Source: G963674665 sp964609625 (GTDB lineage: Bacteria > Desulfobacterota > Desulfovibrionia > Desulfovibrionales > Desulfovibrionaceae). From it: DNA of 64,000 nt. Below the pieces are notes generated by a model. The model saw only the letters and a list, made by a program, of their open reading frames with translations. It had not been told where the DNA came from and did no database searches. The DNA lies in assembly GCA_964609625.1 (NCBI GenBank), contig CAZSRS010000018.1, positions 1-64,000 on the forward strand, in the 5' to 3' direction. The position numbers were made by a program, and so were the translations under genes. Shown here piece after piece: positions 39,746 to 48,166 of the stretch; position 1 is the stretch's first letter; each line of letters starts with the position of its first letter.

Positions 39746-41703
39746 CACCAGTCCCTCTCCACCCGGCGCTTGTCGTAGCGTGGCATCAGTGCCCGGCCGG
39801 GTCTGTCCTGAAGTCTGTTGAGCATGGCGTCGTCCATGGTCGGCGGGGAAGGGAGTCGCTCATCTTCCGAAAGCTCTGCTTGGGGCTGCTCCACGTTGGA
39901 GGGCGTAGGCTGTTCCTGTTCACCGGCAGGGGTCTGGGACTCCGTTCCTTGTGGTTGCTCCGGCAATTCCTGTCGGTCAAGGGAAGAATCATATTCCGGC
40001 TGGTCCGCGCCCTGATCCTTGGATTGGCCCGCGTCCTGCTCTTGTCCCTGCTCCTCTTCATTGGGAGAGCGCTGCTGTTCAGGACTCTCCTGTTCGCCCT
40101 GGTTGCGTTCCGTCCCTTGGCTCGGGTCTTTCCCCTCCCCGCTTTGGTTGTTTTCCTGTTTCTTATGATCCTGCTCCTGCTGCTTTTCGCTGTCAGGACT
40201 CTCTGGTGTATCCGGGGTGTCCGGACTCTGGGGCTGCCGCTCCATCTGCCGGCGCACGAAGTCGAGATTCAACTGGGTGTCCTGGTCGTCGGGAGCAAGT
40301 TCCAGGGCCTGTTCATAGAGGGACGCGGCCTCGGGCAGGCGCCCCAGACGATAGGCGGCGTTGCCCTGGTTGTACAGGGCTTTCGCCAGGAGTTCGGCTT
40401 GGTCCGGCTTTTGATCAAAGCTCTGGGCCAGGCTTTGGGCCGCGCGCTGGAACTGCCCCAGGGCCTGGGCAAAATCCTGGTTCTTGTACGCAGCCGTGCC
40501 GGCGTTGTAGGCCATTGCCGGGGAATCCGGGTCCTCGGCCTGGGCAGCCAGAAAACGCTCCAGGGCCGTGGCGAAATCGCCTCTCTCGTAAACTTCCAGG
40601 CCCTGCCTGGCGAGGTCACGCGCACCGGCCTGGGCAGCCTGAGGCGCGAGCAGGGAGAGCAGTAGCAAACATCCCAGCAGGTGAGCGAATCTGCCGCCCT
40701 TGCGCGCCGAGAGCAGCACTTCGGCCAGGAGCAGGAAAAAAGCCAGGCCGACAAACCATTGGGAGCGGTCCGTGAAACGTTGGACGCGCTCCTCGGTCTC
40801 CTGGGTTTCACCGCCGGAGATGTGCTGGCTGTAGACGCGGGCCAGGCCCGTGTCGCCGCTCACCGAGCGCAGGTACTCCCCGCCGGCGATATCGGCGATC
40901 CGCCGCAGCACGCTCTCATCCAGGCGGGAGTGCACGATGGCGCCGTTCTGGTCCCTGGTGAAACCGCCCCCTTCCTTGGCAGGGACGGGCGCACCCTGCT
41001 CGCTGCCCACGCCGATGGTGAAGATGCGCACGCCCTTGGCCGCGGCATCCTTGGCTGCCTGGAGCACCTTGTCACGTGCCTCTGGTGTGGTGGCCTCGCC
41101 ATCGGTGAGCAGCAGGATGAACTTGTCGCCCGGGTCCTTGTGGTCAAAGGCGGCCATGGCGGTCTCCAGGGCCAAGGTCAGGTCAGTGCCCCCAACGGGC
41201 AGATAGTCGGGGCCGAGCACCGAGAGGAAGAGCCGCAGGGCTCCGTGGTCCAGGGTCAGGGGGCATTGCAGGAAGGCGGTACCGGCAAAGGCCACCAGGC
41301 CCACCCGCTCCCCCTGGAGCAGATCCAGGAGGTCCAGCACCTCGCGCTTGCCCCGCTGCATGCGGTCCGGGGATACGTCCTGGGCCAGCATGCTGCGGGA
41401 GCAGTCCAGGGCCACCACCAGGCTGGCGGTGGAGCGCTGCGGGGTCAGCCAGGAGTAGCCCCAACGCGGCCCGGCCAGGGCCACGATCAAGGCTGTCAGA
41501 GCCAGGAGCGACAGGCAAGCCTTGAGCAGACGCCGGGCCGGAGAAGCGTCCGGTGCGATGCGCTCCAGAGTGGGGCGCGCGGCAAACTCTTCCAACAACC
41601 TTCGCCGACGTCGGGCACCCAGCAGAAAGATGACGGCCAGCACGGGCAGGCTCCAGAGCAGGTAAAGCATCAGGGGGCGGGCAAAATGGATGCCGTCAGT
41701 CAT
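39745..41703 (-). CDS. batB: BatB-BatC fusion: VWA domain and TPR repeats in one chain
   Basis: A 652-residue protein from the ATG at 41703, overlapping the BatA stop by 4 bases. N-terminal membrane segments flank a VWA domain (about 85-290) with metal site DCSRSM and the TDGEATT loop. After a third membrane helix (about 305-330) and a second hydrophobic stretch (345-365) comes a TPR region (about 370-480: GDFATALERFLAAQAEDPDSPAMAYNAGTAAYKN..., ALYNQGNAAYRLGRLPEAASLYEQAL). The last 160 residues are Gln/Glu/Pro/Ser-rich and look disordered. In many genomes BatB and BatC are separate genes; here they are joined. Confidence 0.87.
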   Translation of the reverse strand: MTDGIHFARPLMLYLLWSLPVLAVIFLLGARRRRRLLEEFAARPTLERIAPDASPARRLLKACLSLLALTALIVALAGPRWGYSWLTPQRSTASLVVALDCSRSMLAQDVSPDRMQRGKREVLDLLDLLQGERVGLVAFAGTAFLQCPLTLDHGALRLFLSVLGPDYLPVGGTDLTLALETAMAAFDHKDPGDKFILLLTDGEATTPEARDKVLQAAKDAAAKGVRIFTIGVGSEQGAPVPAKEGGGFTRDQNGAIVHSRLDESVLRRIADIAGGEYLRSVSGDTGLARVYSQHISGGETQETEERVQRFTDRSQWFVGLAFFLLLAEVLLSARKGGRFAHLLGCLLLLSLLAPQAAQAGARDLARQGLEVYERGDFATALERFLAAQAEDPDSPAMAYNAGTAAYKNQDFAQALGQFQRAAQSLAQSFDQKPDQAELLAKALYNQGNAAYRLGRLPEAASLYEQALELAPDDQDTQLNLDFVRRQMERQPQSPDTPDTPESPDSEKQQEQDHKKQENNQSGEGKDPSQGTERNQGEQESPEQQRSPNEEEQGQEQDAGQSKDQGADQPEYDSSLDRQELPEQPQGTESQTPAGEQEQPTPSNVEQPQAELSEDERLPSPPTMDDAMLNRLQDRPGRALMPRYDKRRVERDW

Positions 41704-42707
41704 GGCAGCCTCAGGAAACGGGTGTTGGAAAGCACGATCCACAAAGCCAGGAGCAGGAAGGCCGACCCCAGGAACCAGGGATAGAGAAGTTCGTGCTCGG
41801 CATGGCTGATGACCTTTGCCGGGCTGGTCTCCAGGCGGTCGATGTCGGCGTAGATTTCGGCCAGCTGTTCGGGCTTTTCCGCGAGGTAGAAGCGCCCCCC
41901 GGTGGTGTGGGCGATCCGCTCCAGGGTCTCTTCGTCCATGTCCACGTTCTGATACACCACACGGCGACCGAAGAGCGGATCGTTGATGGCGAAGGGCGCC
42001 GGACCGCGCCCCCCCACGCCGATGGTATGAACCTTCACCTCCTTGCGGGCCGCAATCTCGGCAGCGGCCATGGGCGGGAGTTCTCCGGCGTTGCTGCGGC
42101 CGTCGGTGAGCAGGATCACGACGTTCGATGGGCTGGGCACATCGGCCAGGCGCTTGACCGAGATGCCCAGGGCGTCGCCGATGGCCGTGTTCGGACCGGC
42201 CGCGCCGATCTCCAGACGCTCCAGGGTCTCGAGCAGGGTATCGTAGTCCCTGGTCAGGGGCATCTGGGTGTAGGCCTCGGAGCCGAAGACCACCAACCCG
42301 ATGCGGTCGCCGTAGCGCTTGCCGATGAACTCCATGGCCACCTTCTTCACTGCCTCCAGCCGGTTCACGGCGCGGCCCAGGTCCATGGCGCCGGCCATGT
42401 CCAAGGCGGCCATGCTCTCGGAGAGATCCACGGCCAGAACGATGTTGATCCCCTCGGTGAAACGCTCCACCTCGCGCAGGGTGAGTCGGGGGCCGGCCAG
42501 AGCGATGCAGAACAGGACCAGGGCCAACCAGCGCAGGGAGCGCGCCAGTCGGTGGACCTCCAGCCAGGGGGAGGGCCCCAGGACATCACGGACGCCGCGC
42601 AGATCGGGTATGCGCAGGGCCGGGCCCGGAGAACGCAACCGCAGCAGCCGCGCCAGGGGCAGCAGCACCAGGAGCAACAGGAACCAAGGGTGCGAAAAGT
42701 CAAACAT
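41700..42707 (-). CDS. batA: BatA-like VWA-domain membrane protein
   Basis: A 335-residue protein from the ATG at 42707, which overlaps the preceding stop by 8 bases and has GGAG upstream. Membrane helices at about 5-20 and 57-75, VWA domain (about 85-285) with MIDAS motif DLSESM, GLVVFGSEAYTQMPLTRDY and LLTDGRSNAGELPP, and a C-terminal membrane helix near 308-328. It would bind a metal ion and partner proteins, likely under control of MoxR. Paralogous to the VWA part of the next gene. Confidence 0.9.
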   Translation of the reverse strand: MFDFSHPWFLLLLVLLPLARLLRLRSPGPALRIPDLRGVRDVLGPSPWLEVHRLARSLRWLALVLFCIALAGPRLTLREVERFTEGINIVLAVDLSESMAALDMAGAMDLGRAVNRLEAVKKVAMEFIGKRYGDRIGLVVFGSEAYTQMPLTRDYDTLLETLERLEIGAAGPNTAIGDALGISVKRLADVPSPSNVVILLTDGRSNAGELPPMAAAEIAARKEVKVHTIGVGGRGPAPFAINDPLFGRRVVYQNVDMDEETLERIAHTTGGRFYLAEKPEQLAEIYADIDRLETSPAKVISHAEHELLYPWFLGSAFLLLALWIVLSNTRFLRLP

Positions 42708-43227
42708 CGCCCGCTTTCTCCTGCTCCAGCTGCGGTTGAGTGGCCAGCACCAGGGCGCGCGCGGTCTCCAGGTCCTGACCGCGCATGGCGGCCGAGGCCG
42801 CGCGGCCAGCATACTTTACCGGGTCGGCCCGGCGCAGCAGCTTGGCCGTTTCCTGCCGCGCCCCGAGAGGGATGGCCAGGGCTTCCAGCCTGGGAACGAG
42901 TTCCTCTGTGGTCATCTCCAAGGCCGGGAGTCGGAAGCGTGCCTCGAGGTATCCGCGAAGCAGAGCCGAGAGCCGATAGTAGAATTCCCGGTCAGCCAAG
43001 CCGGATTCCCGGTCCAGGGCCTCCAGACTGCACAGGGCAAGCTCGTGGGGGGAAGGAGGTGCGGGCAGGGGCCTGGGGCGACGGCGTCGCCACAGCCACC
43101 AGGCCAGGAGACCCGCGAGCAGAAGCAGCAGCGCGGCCAGAAGCCACGGCCACCACAGCGGCGACAGGGCCAGGGGTCCCTTGATGTCCAGGATGTCCTG
43201 CATGGTTTCAGGTGTGGGCTGTTCCAC
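42700..43227 (-). CDS. DUF4381 single-pass membrane protein of the Bat operon
   Basis: A 175-residue protein read from a GTG at 43227 with GAGG about 9 bases upstream; an ATG at 43203 in the same frame is an alternative. It has one membrane helix (LSPLWWPWLLAALLLLLAGLLAWWLWRRRRPRP, about 21-50), then a helical cytoplasmic part with LCSLEALDRESGLADREFYYRLSALLRGYLEARF and TTEELVPRLEAL, as in DUF4381 proteins that sit between DUF58 and BatA genes. Function unknown beyond that context. The gene starts 12 bases after the DUF58 gene and overlaps batA. Confidence 0.78.
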   Translation of the reverse strand: MEQPTPETMQDILDIKGPLALSPLWWPWLLAALLLLLAGLLAWWLWRRRRPRPLPAPPSPHELALCSLEALDRESGLADREFYYRLSALLRGYLEARFRLPALEMTTEELVPRLEALAIPLGARQETAKLLRRADPVKYAGRAASAAMRGQDLETARALVLATQPQLEQEKAGDV

Positions 43228-43238
43228 GGTACAATACC

Positions 43239-44120
43239 TCAGGCGCGCATGCGGCGCTCCCGCGCCTTGAAAAAACGGTGCAGGGCGTCGGCCGGCGGCT
43301 GCCCCGCGCTCAGGGACACGGCGTCGATGCCGGCACTTGCCAGTCCGGCCAGGGTCTCCTGCGTTCTGCGTTCCAGGAAGGTCGCCCAGTTCCGCCGGGT
43401 GGCATGGTGGCCGCAGTCCAGCAGCAGGCGCTCGCCGGTCTCCAGGTCCACGGTCTCCAGCAGCCCGGCTTCGGGGAGCGTTGTCACTCCCGTGTCCCGG
43501 ACCACGGCGGCGATGCAGTCGTGGCGTTTCCTGGCCCGCTTGAGCGGTTCCCGATAACCAGTGTCCAGAAAATCGGAGATGAAAAAGGCCACGCAACGCT
43601 TGCGCATGACCCTGGCTAGGAAGCGCGCGGCCTCGCCGATGTTCGTGCCCCTTTGTTGGGGGGTGAAGTCCAGGATCTCCTTGATCACGCGCCAAACATG
43701 GGCAGTACCCTTTTTCGGGGGAATATAGGTCTCCACGGTGTCGGTGAACAGCACCAGCCCCACCTTGTCGTTGTTGCGAATGGCGTTGAAGGCCATGATG
43801 GAGGCTGCCTCGGCCATGGTTTCGCGCAGCAGGGTGCCGGAGGTGCCGAACATGCCGGAGGCGCTCATGTCCACCAGGAGCATGAGCACCAGCTCACGCT
43901 CCTCGCGGTAACGCTTGACAAAGGGCCTGCCCATGCGCGCCGTGACCTGCCAGTCGATGCTCTTGACCTCGTCGCCGGGGGTGTACTCGCGCACCTCCTC
44001 GAATTCGATGCCCGCGCCCCGGAAGATTGAGCGGTACTGCCCCACCATCATGGCGTCCACAACCCTGCCTGTGCTGACGTGGATGCGTCTGATCCGCGCA
44101 AGCTGTTCAGCGGACAACAT
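43239..44120 (-). CDS. DUF58 (VWA-like) protein
   Basis: A 293-residue protein from the ATG at 44120, with GGAGG 7 bases upstream. DUF58 motifs: FRGAGIEFEEVREYTPGDEVKSIDWQVTARMGRPFVKRYREERELVLMLLVDMSASGMFG, where DMSAS is the VWA-type metal site. No membrane helix, so it is cytoplasmic. First gene of the six-gene DUF58-DUF4381-BatA-BatBC-BatD-BatE operon. Such proteins are partners of MoxR ATPases. Confidence 0.9.
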   Translation of the reverse strand: MLSAEQLARIRRIHVSTGRVVDAMMVGQYRSIFRGAGIEFEEVREYTPGDEVKSIDWQVTARMGRPFVKRYREERELVLMLLVDMSASGMFGTSGTLLRETMAEAASIMAFNAIRNNDKVGLVLFTDTVETYIPPKKGTAHVWRVIKEILDFTPQQRGTNIGEAARFLARVMRKRCVAFFISDFLDTGYREPLKRARKRHDCIAAVVRDTGVTTLPEAGLLETVDLETGERLLLDCGHHATRRNWATFLERRTQETLAGLASAGIDAVSLSAGQPPADALHRFFKARERRMRA

Positions 44121-44232
44121 GCATGCCTCCGGGATGTGGAGAGGTTTCATTAATGGCAGACATGTGCGGGATCACTCGAACTTCATGCTTCGGGGTGGCG
44201 GCTCTCACCTTTTTCCGGCTTCACGCAGCACC

Positions 44233-45054
44233 TCAGGCCATAAGCCTGGTCATGGCCATGCGCAAGTGGTCGATCCAGATGTCGGCAAAGCCAGGATACT
44301 CGGCGGTGCTCTGCAAAACCGGGGAGCAGCTCAGCCCCCTGGCCTGAATCAGTGATTTCCAGGAGGTCGGCGCGTCGCCAGCCATGTCCCTGGTGGCGTG
44401 GGCGCCCACCACTGCCAGGAGCGGTATGAGCCATACCCTGGACACTTGCCTGGCATGAAGATTCGCCAGCAACTCCTCGATGCCGACAACGCCCTCCATG
44501 GTAGCCACGTGGATGTTCGTGTCCCGTAGAGCCAAGGCGTCGGAAAGCTTCTGGTACATGGCGTCGCCGTCATGCCAGGTGCCGTGCCCCATCAGGATCA
44601 CGGCCTCGGCTGCCACGCGTCCCTTGGGCAGATGTCTGAGCACCGCCGCTGCGGCCCGTTCAACATCTTCGGCATCTGCCAGCAGGGGCGCGCCGACCGT
44701 GAGTTTATCCAATCCCGGAACAGCCGGGCCTGAAGACGCCGCGCCGCTTGCCCCCAATTCCGGTGCACGGGTCTGCTCCAGGAGGTCGTGATACTCGCTG
44801 CCCGGTATGATGTGCAGGGACTGCACCGCCACGCGGGTGAAACGCTCGAAGCGCATCTTCTGCAGGGCCTTGAGCACGGAGTCTGTCTTCTTGCCCTCGT
44901 CGGCCAGTCGGCGCCGGATGACGCCCGAGGTGAAGGCCCAGCGTACCGGGATGCCGGGAAATGCCCCCCTGACCCTGGCCTCGAAGCCGCTCAGGGTCCG
45001 CTGGGCCATGGGGTTGCTGGAGCCGAAGGCGGCAACGAGGATTCCCGGTTTCAT
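44233..45054 (-). CDS. cbiK: Sirohydrochlorin cobaltochelatase, CbiK type
   Basis: A 273-residue protein from the ATG at 45054 (MKPGILVAAFGSSNPMAQ). CbiK features: the N-terminal LVAAFGSS block, VAVQSLHIIPGSEYHDL, the metal-binding His in LMGHGTWHDGDAMYQKL and a second in VVGAHATRDMAGDAPTSWK. It inserts Co2+ (or Fe2+ in sirohaem and haem routes of Desulfovibrio) into sirohydrochlorin. No signal peptide, so it fits the cytoplasmic CbiKC rather than the periplasmic CbiKP form. No cobalamin riboswitch was found in the 105 bases upstream. Confidence 0.9.
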   Translation of the reverse strand: MKPGILVAAFGSSNPMAQRTLSGFEARVRGAFPGIPVRWAFTSGVIRRRLADEGKKTDSVLKALQKMRFERFTRVAVQSLHIIPGSEYHDLLEQTRAPELGASGAASSGPAVPGLDKLTVGAPLLADAEDVERAAAAVLRHLPKGRVAAEAVILMGHGTWHDGDAMYQKLSDALALRDTNIHVATMEGVVGIEELLANLHARQVSRVWLIPLLAVVGAHATRDMAGDAPTSWKSLIQARGLSCSPVLQSTAEYPGFADIWIDHLRMAMTRLMA

Positions 45055-45159
45055 GTCTGCTTGTTTCCTTTTCCATGACATCCGCGTCTCGCAGGCACGA
45101 TGTGCCGCGAAAAACGAAACTTGGCAACGTTTTTTCGCATCTCGGCAGCCCCACCTCCT

Positions 45160-47988
45160 TCATAATCGCTCGAAATCGCTTTCATCTTCGTGTTCCCAAC
45201 GCACAGCCTGCCTTTGTGGGGAAAGGGTCCTCGATGCACGCCCCTCGGGCAGGGCAGCCACGGGACGCCCTGAACGACCGGCTTTACCAGTCATCCCACT
45301 TGCTTTGACGTGGAAAAAGCCCATGCTGCTTTGCAGATGTTCGGCCTGACTGGTCAGTTCCTCGGCGGTGGAGGCAAGTTGCTCCGAGGCCGAGGCATTC
45401 TGCTGCACCACCTGGTCGAGCTGCTGGATGGCCTTGTTCACCTGAATGGCACCCTGGTTTTGCTCGATGCCGGCAGCAGCGATCTCCTGCACCAGATCGG
45501 CGTTTTTCTGGATTTCCGGCACCAGGTTGTCGAGCAATAGCCCGGCGTGTTCGGCGACCTTCACACTGCTGCCGGAGAGTTCGCCGATCTCGCCGGCTGC
45601 GGTGCCGCTGCGCTCCGCGAGCTTACGTACCTCGGCTGCCACCACGGCGAATCCCTTGCCATGCTCGCCGGCCCGTGCAGCCTCGATGGCCGCGTTCAGG
45701 GCAAGGAGGTTGGTCTGCCGGGCGATATCTTCGATGATGCCGATCTTCTCGGCGATCTCGCGCATGGCGGCCACGGCCTGCGCCACGGCTTTCCCGCTTT
45801 CCTGGGCATCCTCCGCCACCTTGAGCGCTATCGTCCTGGTCTTTTCCACGTTTTCCGCATTCTGCCCGATATTGGAAGTCATCTGCTCCATGGAGGAGGA
45901 AATCTCCTCCACGTTGGCGGCCTGCTCCGTGGCGCCCTGGGACATGCCCTGGGCCGTGGACGAGAGTTCTTCTGCTCCGGTCGTGACGCTCTCCGCCGTG
46001 CCCTGCACCTCCACCACCACTTCCGCGAGCCGCTCCCGCATGGAGTTCAAGGCGCGGGCGAGGACGCCGATTTCGTCCTTCTGTTCGATGTCCAACCTGG
46101 TCGTCAGATCGCCGCCGGCCATGCGCTCGGCAAAGGCCACACCCTTGAGAATGGGCCTGGAGATGCCCGCGGCCACGGCCACAGCCATGAGCAGGAGCAG
46201 CACCGCCATGCCCATGCCCACGACGACGGTGGCACGTTGCAACTCCCGGATGGGGCTGCGTACCTCGGCCTCGTTCATCTCCGCGATCAACGCCCAGGTC
46301 ACGTCACCCAGTCGCAAGGGAGTGTAGGCCGAGAGCACGGGATTGCCGTTGTAATCCAGGGTCGGCTCGGAGCCTGTCTCGCCGGCCAAGGCCCTGCGCG
46401 ATGCCTCGGTGTCCACGCCGTTCTCGCGTACGCTCCCCGCAAAGGAGGCCCGCACCGACCGTCCTTTCTGGTCCAAAAAGGAGTCCGAGCGCATCCTGAG
46501 GTCCTGCCCCACCAGATAGGTCTCGCCGCTCTCGCCCATGCCGCTGCGCTCCTGCATCAGGGCATTGATGGGAGCGATGGGAAGCTGCAAAGCCACCACC
46601 AGTTCAACGTCGCCCAGATGCACGAGCGGTTCGGCGATGAAGGCCGCGGGTTCGCCGCCGCTGGGAGCGTAGGGCGCGAAGTCCGCAAAACCATACTGCC
46701 GGGTCTCCTTGACCCTGCGGAACAACTTCCCCAGGTTGGACTCGGCATAGAGGCCGTCCCGCATGTTGGTGCCGAAGTCGGCCTCCCTGGCGACCGTGTA
46801 GAAGACCTTGCCGTCGGGGTGGATGAGGAACAGGTCGTAATACCCGTAGCGTTCGATGTATCTGGTGAAGAAGTCTTCTGTTTCGTCCTCGGCCTTTTCG
46901 GTGAGGGCCTCCTCCAAGTCGATCTTGGAGAGCATGACCCAATCCAGGCCAGGCAGGTCAAGTGCGGCACCAGCGACCACCACGAGGTTGCCATTTATAT
47001 CGGTGAAGACCTCCTCGACCACTTTTTCGGCAAGCGCATGCTTGAGATACTCCGGGGCCTGGGTGGTGAAGTCGTGGCCGATGACGTAATCGCCTTGCCC
47101 CATGGTGAGCATGTCGCTGCGGAACTCGATACGGCCGTTGACCTGGGCCGCCAGGTAGGTTTCTCCGCTTCTGCCCAAGCCTTGGCGCTGCTGCACGATG
47201 GTGTTGATGCGCTCCTTAGGCAATTGCACCGCAGCTACGGCAATGACCTTCCCGTTTTCGTCACGCACCGGAGCCCCCAGGAAGGCCGTGGGGTCTCCGT
47301 TGTTCGGCGCGTAGGCTGAAAAATCCTCCACGGCCCATTCTTCGGTCTCCACCACCTTTTTCCAGAGTCTGGCCAAGCCGGAGTCTTTCAGGGGGCCGGC
47401 CGCAAGATTACTCCCCAGGTCCGACTTCCGGGCATGGGTGAACATCACGTGGCCGTGGGGTTTGCAGATGATGAACACGTCGTGGTAGCCCAGAACCTTG
47501 ACATAGTGCTCCAGGGTGGGGACGAAGTGCTCCCACAATTCGGTATATTCCGGATCATCCACCGGAAAGGGTTCGTCCGCGCCTACATCCTTGTCGACGT
47601 GGAACTGCCGCAGGGCCTCGAATGCCAATTTCACGTCCTGGGTCTGGGCAAGGAGCTTGACGTCGTTCTCCACGCGCTTGAGATACTCTTCCAACGCGGT
47701 CTTCTTGAGTTCCTGGACGCTGTTCAGCTTGGTGAAGGCAGCCGTCTTCACGGTTTCCACCATCTCCAGGAGCACGGACATGTCGCCTTTGCGCTCTGAA
47801 AAATAGCGCTCCAACTGGGATTTTTTCACCTCACGCATGGAGACGAGCTGGTTATAGGCGGCGAGCATGAGCGCGTCACCGGCCTCACGACTGGACCACC
47901 AGCCCACGAGAACCAACGGCACGAGCCCAGCCAGAAGCAACAACGTCATCAACTTCGGCTTCATCCGCACATTGCTCATGCTGGCCAT
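45160..47988 (-). CDS. Methyl-accepting chemotaxis protein with a large duplicated periplasmic sensor
   Basis: A 942-residue receptor from the ATG at 47988, which follows GGGAGGGGG. First membrane helix about 12-30; large periplasmic region about 35-545; second helix about 550-575; HAMP domain (ISRPILKGVAFAERMAGGDLTTRLDIEQKDEIGVLARALNSMRERL). The signalling domain has the hairpin tip motif (EIAEKIGIIEDIARQTNLLALNAAIEAARAGEHGKGFAVVAAEVRKLAERS). The sensor holds two similar halves: GYHDVFIICKPHGHVMFTHARKSDLGSNL and GYYDLFLIHPDGKVFYTVAREADFGTNM, each followed by F-A-YAP-(N/S)-G and SGETYL blocks. That suggests duplicated Cache-type modules. Ligand unknown. Confidence 0.9.
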   Translation of the reverse strand: MASMSNVRMKPKLMTLLLLAGLVPLVLVGWWSSREAGDALMLAAYNQLVSMREVKKSQLERYFSERKGDMSVLLEMVETVKTAAFTKLNSVQELKKTALEEYLKRVENDVKLLAQTQDVKLAFEALRQFHVDKDVGADEPFPVDDPEYTELWEHFVPTLEHYVKVLGYHDVFIICKPHGHVMFTHARKSDLGSNLAAGPLKDSGLARLWKKVVETEEWAVEDFSAYAPNNGDPTAFLGAPVRDENGKVIAVAAVQLPKERINTIVQQRQGLGRSGETYLAAQVNGRIEFRSDMLTMGQGDYVIGHDFTTQAPEYLKHALAEKVVEEVFTDINGNLVVVAGAALDLPGLDWVMLSKIDLEEALTEKAEDETEDFFTRYIERYGYYDLFLIHPDGKVFYTVAREADFGTNMRDGLYAESNLGKLFRRVKETRQYGFADFAPYAPSGGEPAAFIAEPLVHLGDVELVVALQLPIAPINALMQERSGMGESGETYLVGQDLRMRSDSFLDQKGRSVRASFAGSVRENGVDTEASRRALAGETGSEPTLDYNGNPVLSAYTPLRLGDVTWALIAEMNEAEVRSPIRELQRATVVVGMGMAVLLLLMAVAVAAGISRPILKGVAFAERMAGGDLTTRLDIEQKDEIGVLARALNSMRERLAEVVVEVQGTAESVTTGAEELSSTAQGMSQGATEQAANVEEISSSMEQMTSNIGQNAENVEKTRTIALKVAEDAQESGKAVAQAVAAMREIAEKIGIIEDIARQTNLLALNAAIEAARAGEHGKGFAVVAAEVRKLAERSGTAAGEIGELSGSSVKVAEHAGLLLDNLVPEIQKNADLVQEIAAAGIEQNQGAIQVNKAIQQLDQVVQQNASASEQLASTAEELTSQAEHLQSSMGFFHVKASGMTGKAGRSGRPVAALPEGRASRTLSPQRQAVRWEHEDESDFERL

Positions 47989-48082
47989 ACCCCCTCCCTG
48001 ACAGCTTATGACAGTTATCACCCTACAGGCAAAAAAGCATACTTTTATGGTTGTTGCAAGCTCGAAGGCAATTTTGGGGTTC

Positions 48083-48111
48083 TTGACCTTCATGCAACTT
48101 TGTTGCATACG
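48083..48111 (+). promoter_or_regulatory. Promoter of the znu operon
   Basis: TTGACC (48083-48088), a 17-base spacer and CATACG (48106-48111). The start would be near 48118, inside the second palindrome described below. Both boxes are covered or flanked by operator sequence. Confidence 0.5.
48092..48108. promoter_or_regulatory. Probable Zur operator 1 (17-bp perfect palindrome)
   Basis: ATGCAAC-TTT-GTTGCAT lies in the spacer and -10 region of the znu promoter. A Fur-family regulator gene ends the operon, and 7-3-7 palindromes of this size suit a Fur-type dimer, so this is most likely its zinc-dependent operator. Identity of the regulator is inference. Confidence 0.75.
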
Positions 48112-48117
48112 CAGTGC

Positions 48118-48134
48118 ATGCAACAAAGTTGCAT
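48118..48134. promoter_or_regulatory. Probable Zur operator 2 (17-bp perfect palindrome)
   Basis: ATGCAAC-AAA-GTTGCAT covers the predicted transcription start. It is the exact reverse complement of operator 1, with its centre 26 bases further on (about 2.5 helical turns). Together they would block RNA polymerase when zinc is plentiful. Confidence 0.75.
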
Positions 48135-48166
48135 GAGACCCAGCACCATAACCCAGGAGTTTACCC

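Noticed and set aside
45055..45159. Possible cobalamin riboswitch before cbiK
   Set aside because: Only 105 bases separate cbiK from the chemoreceptor gene, too short, and no B12-box-like sequence was found.
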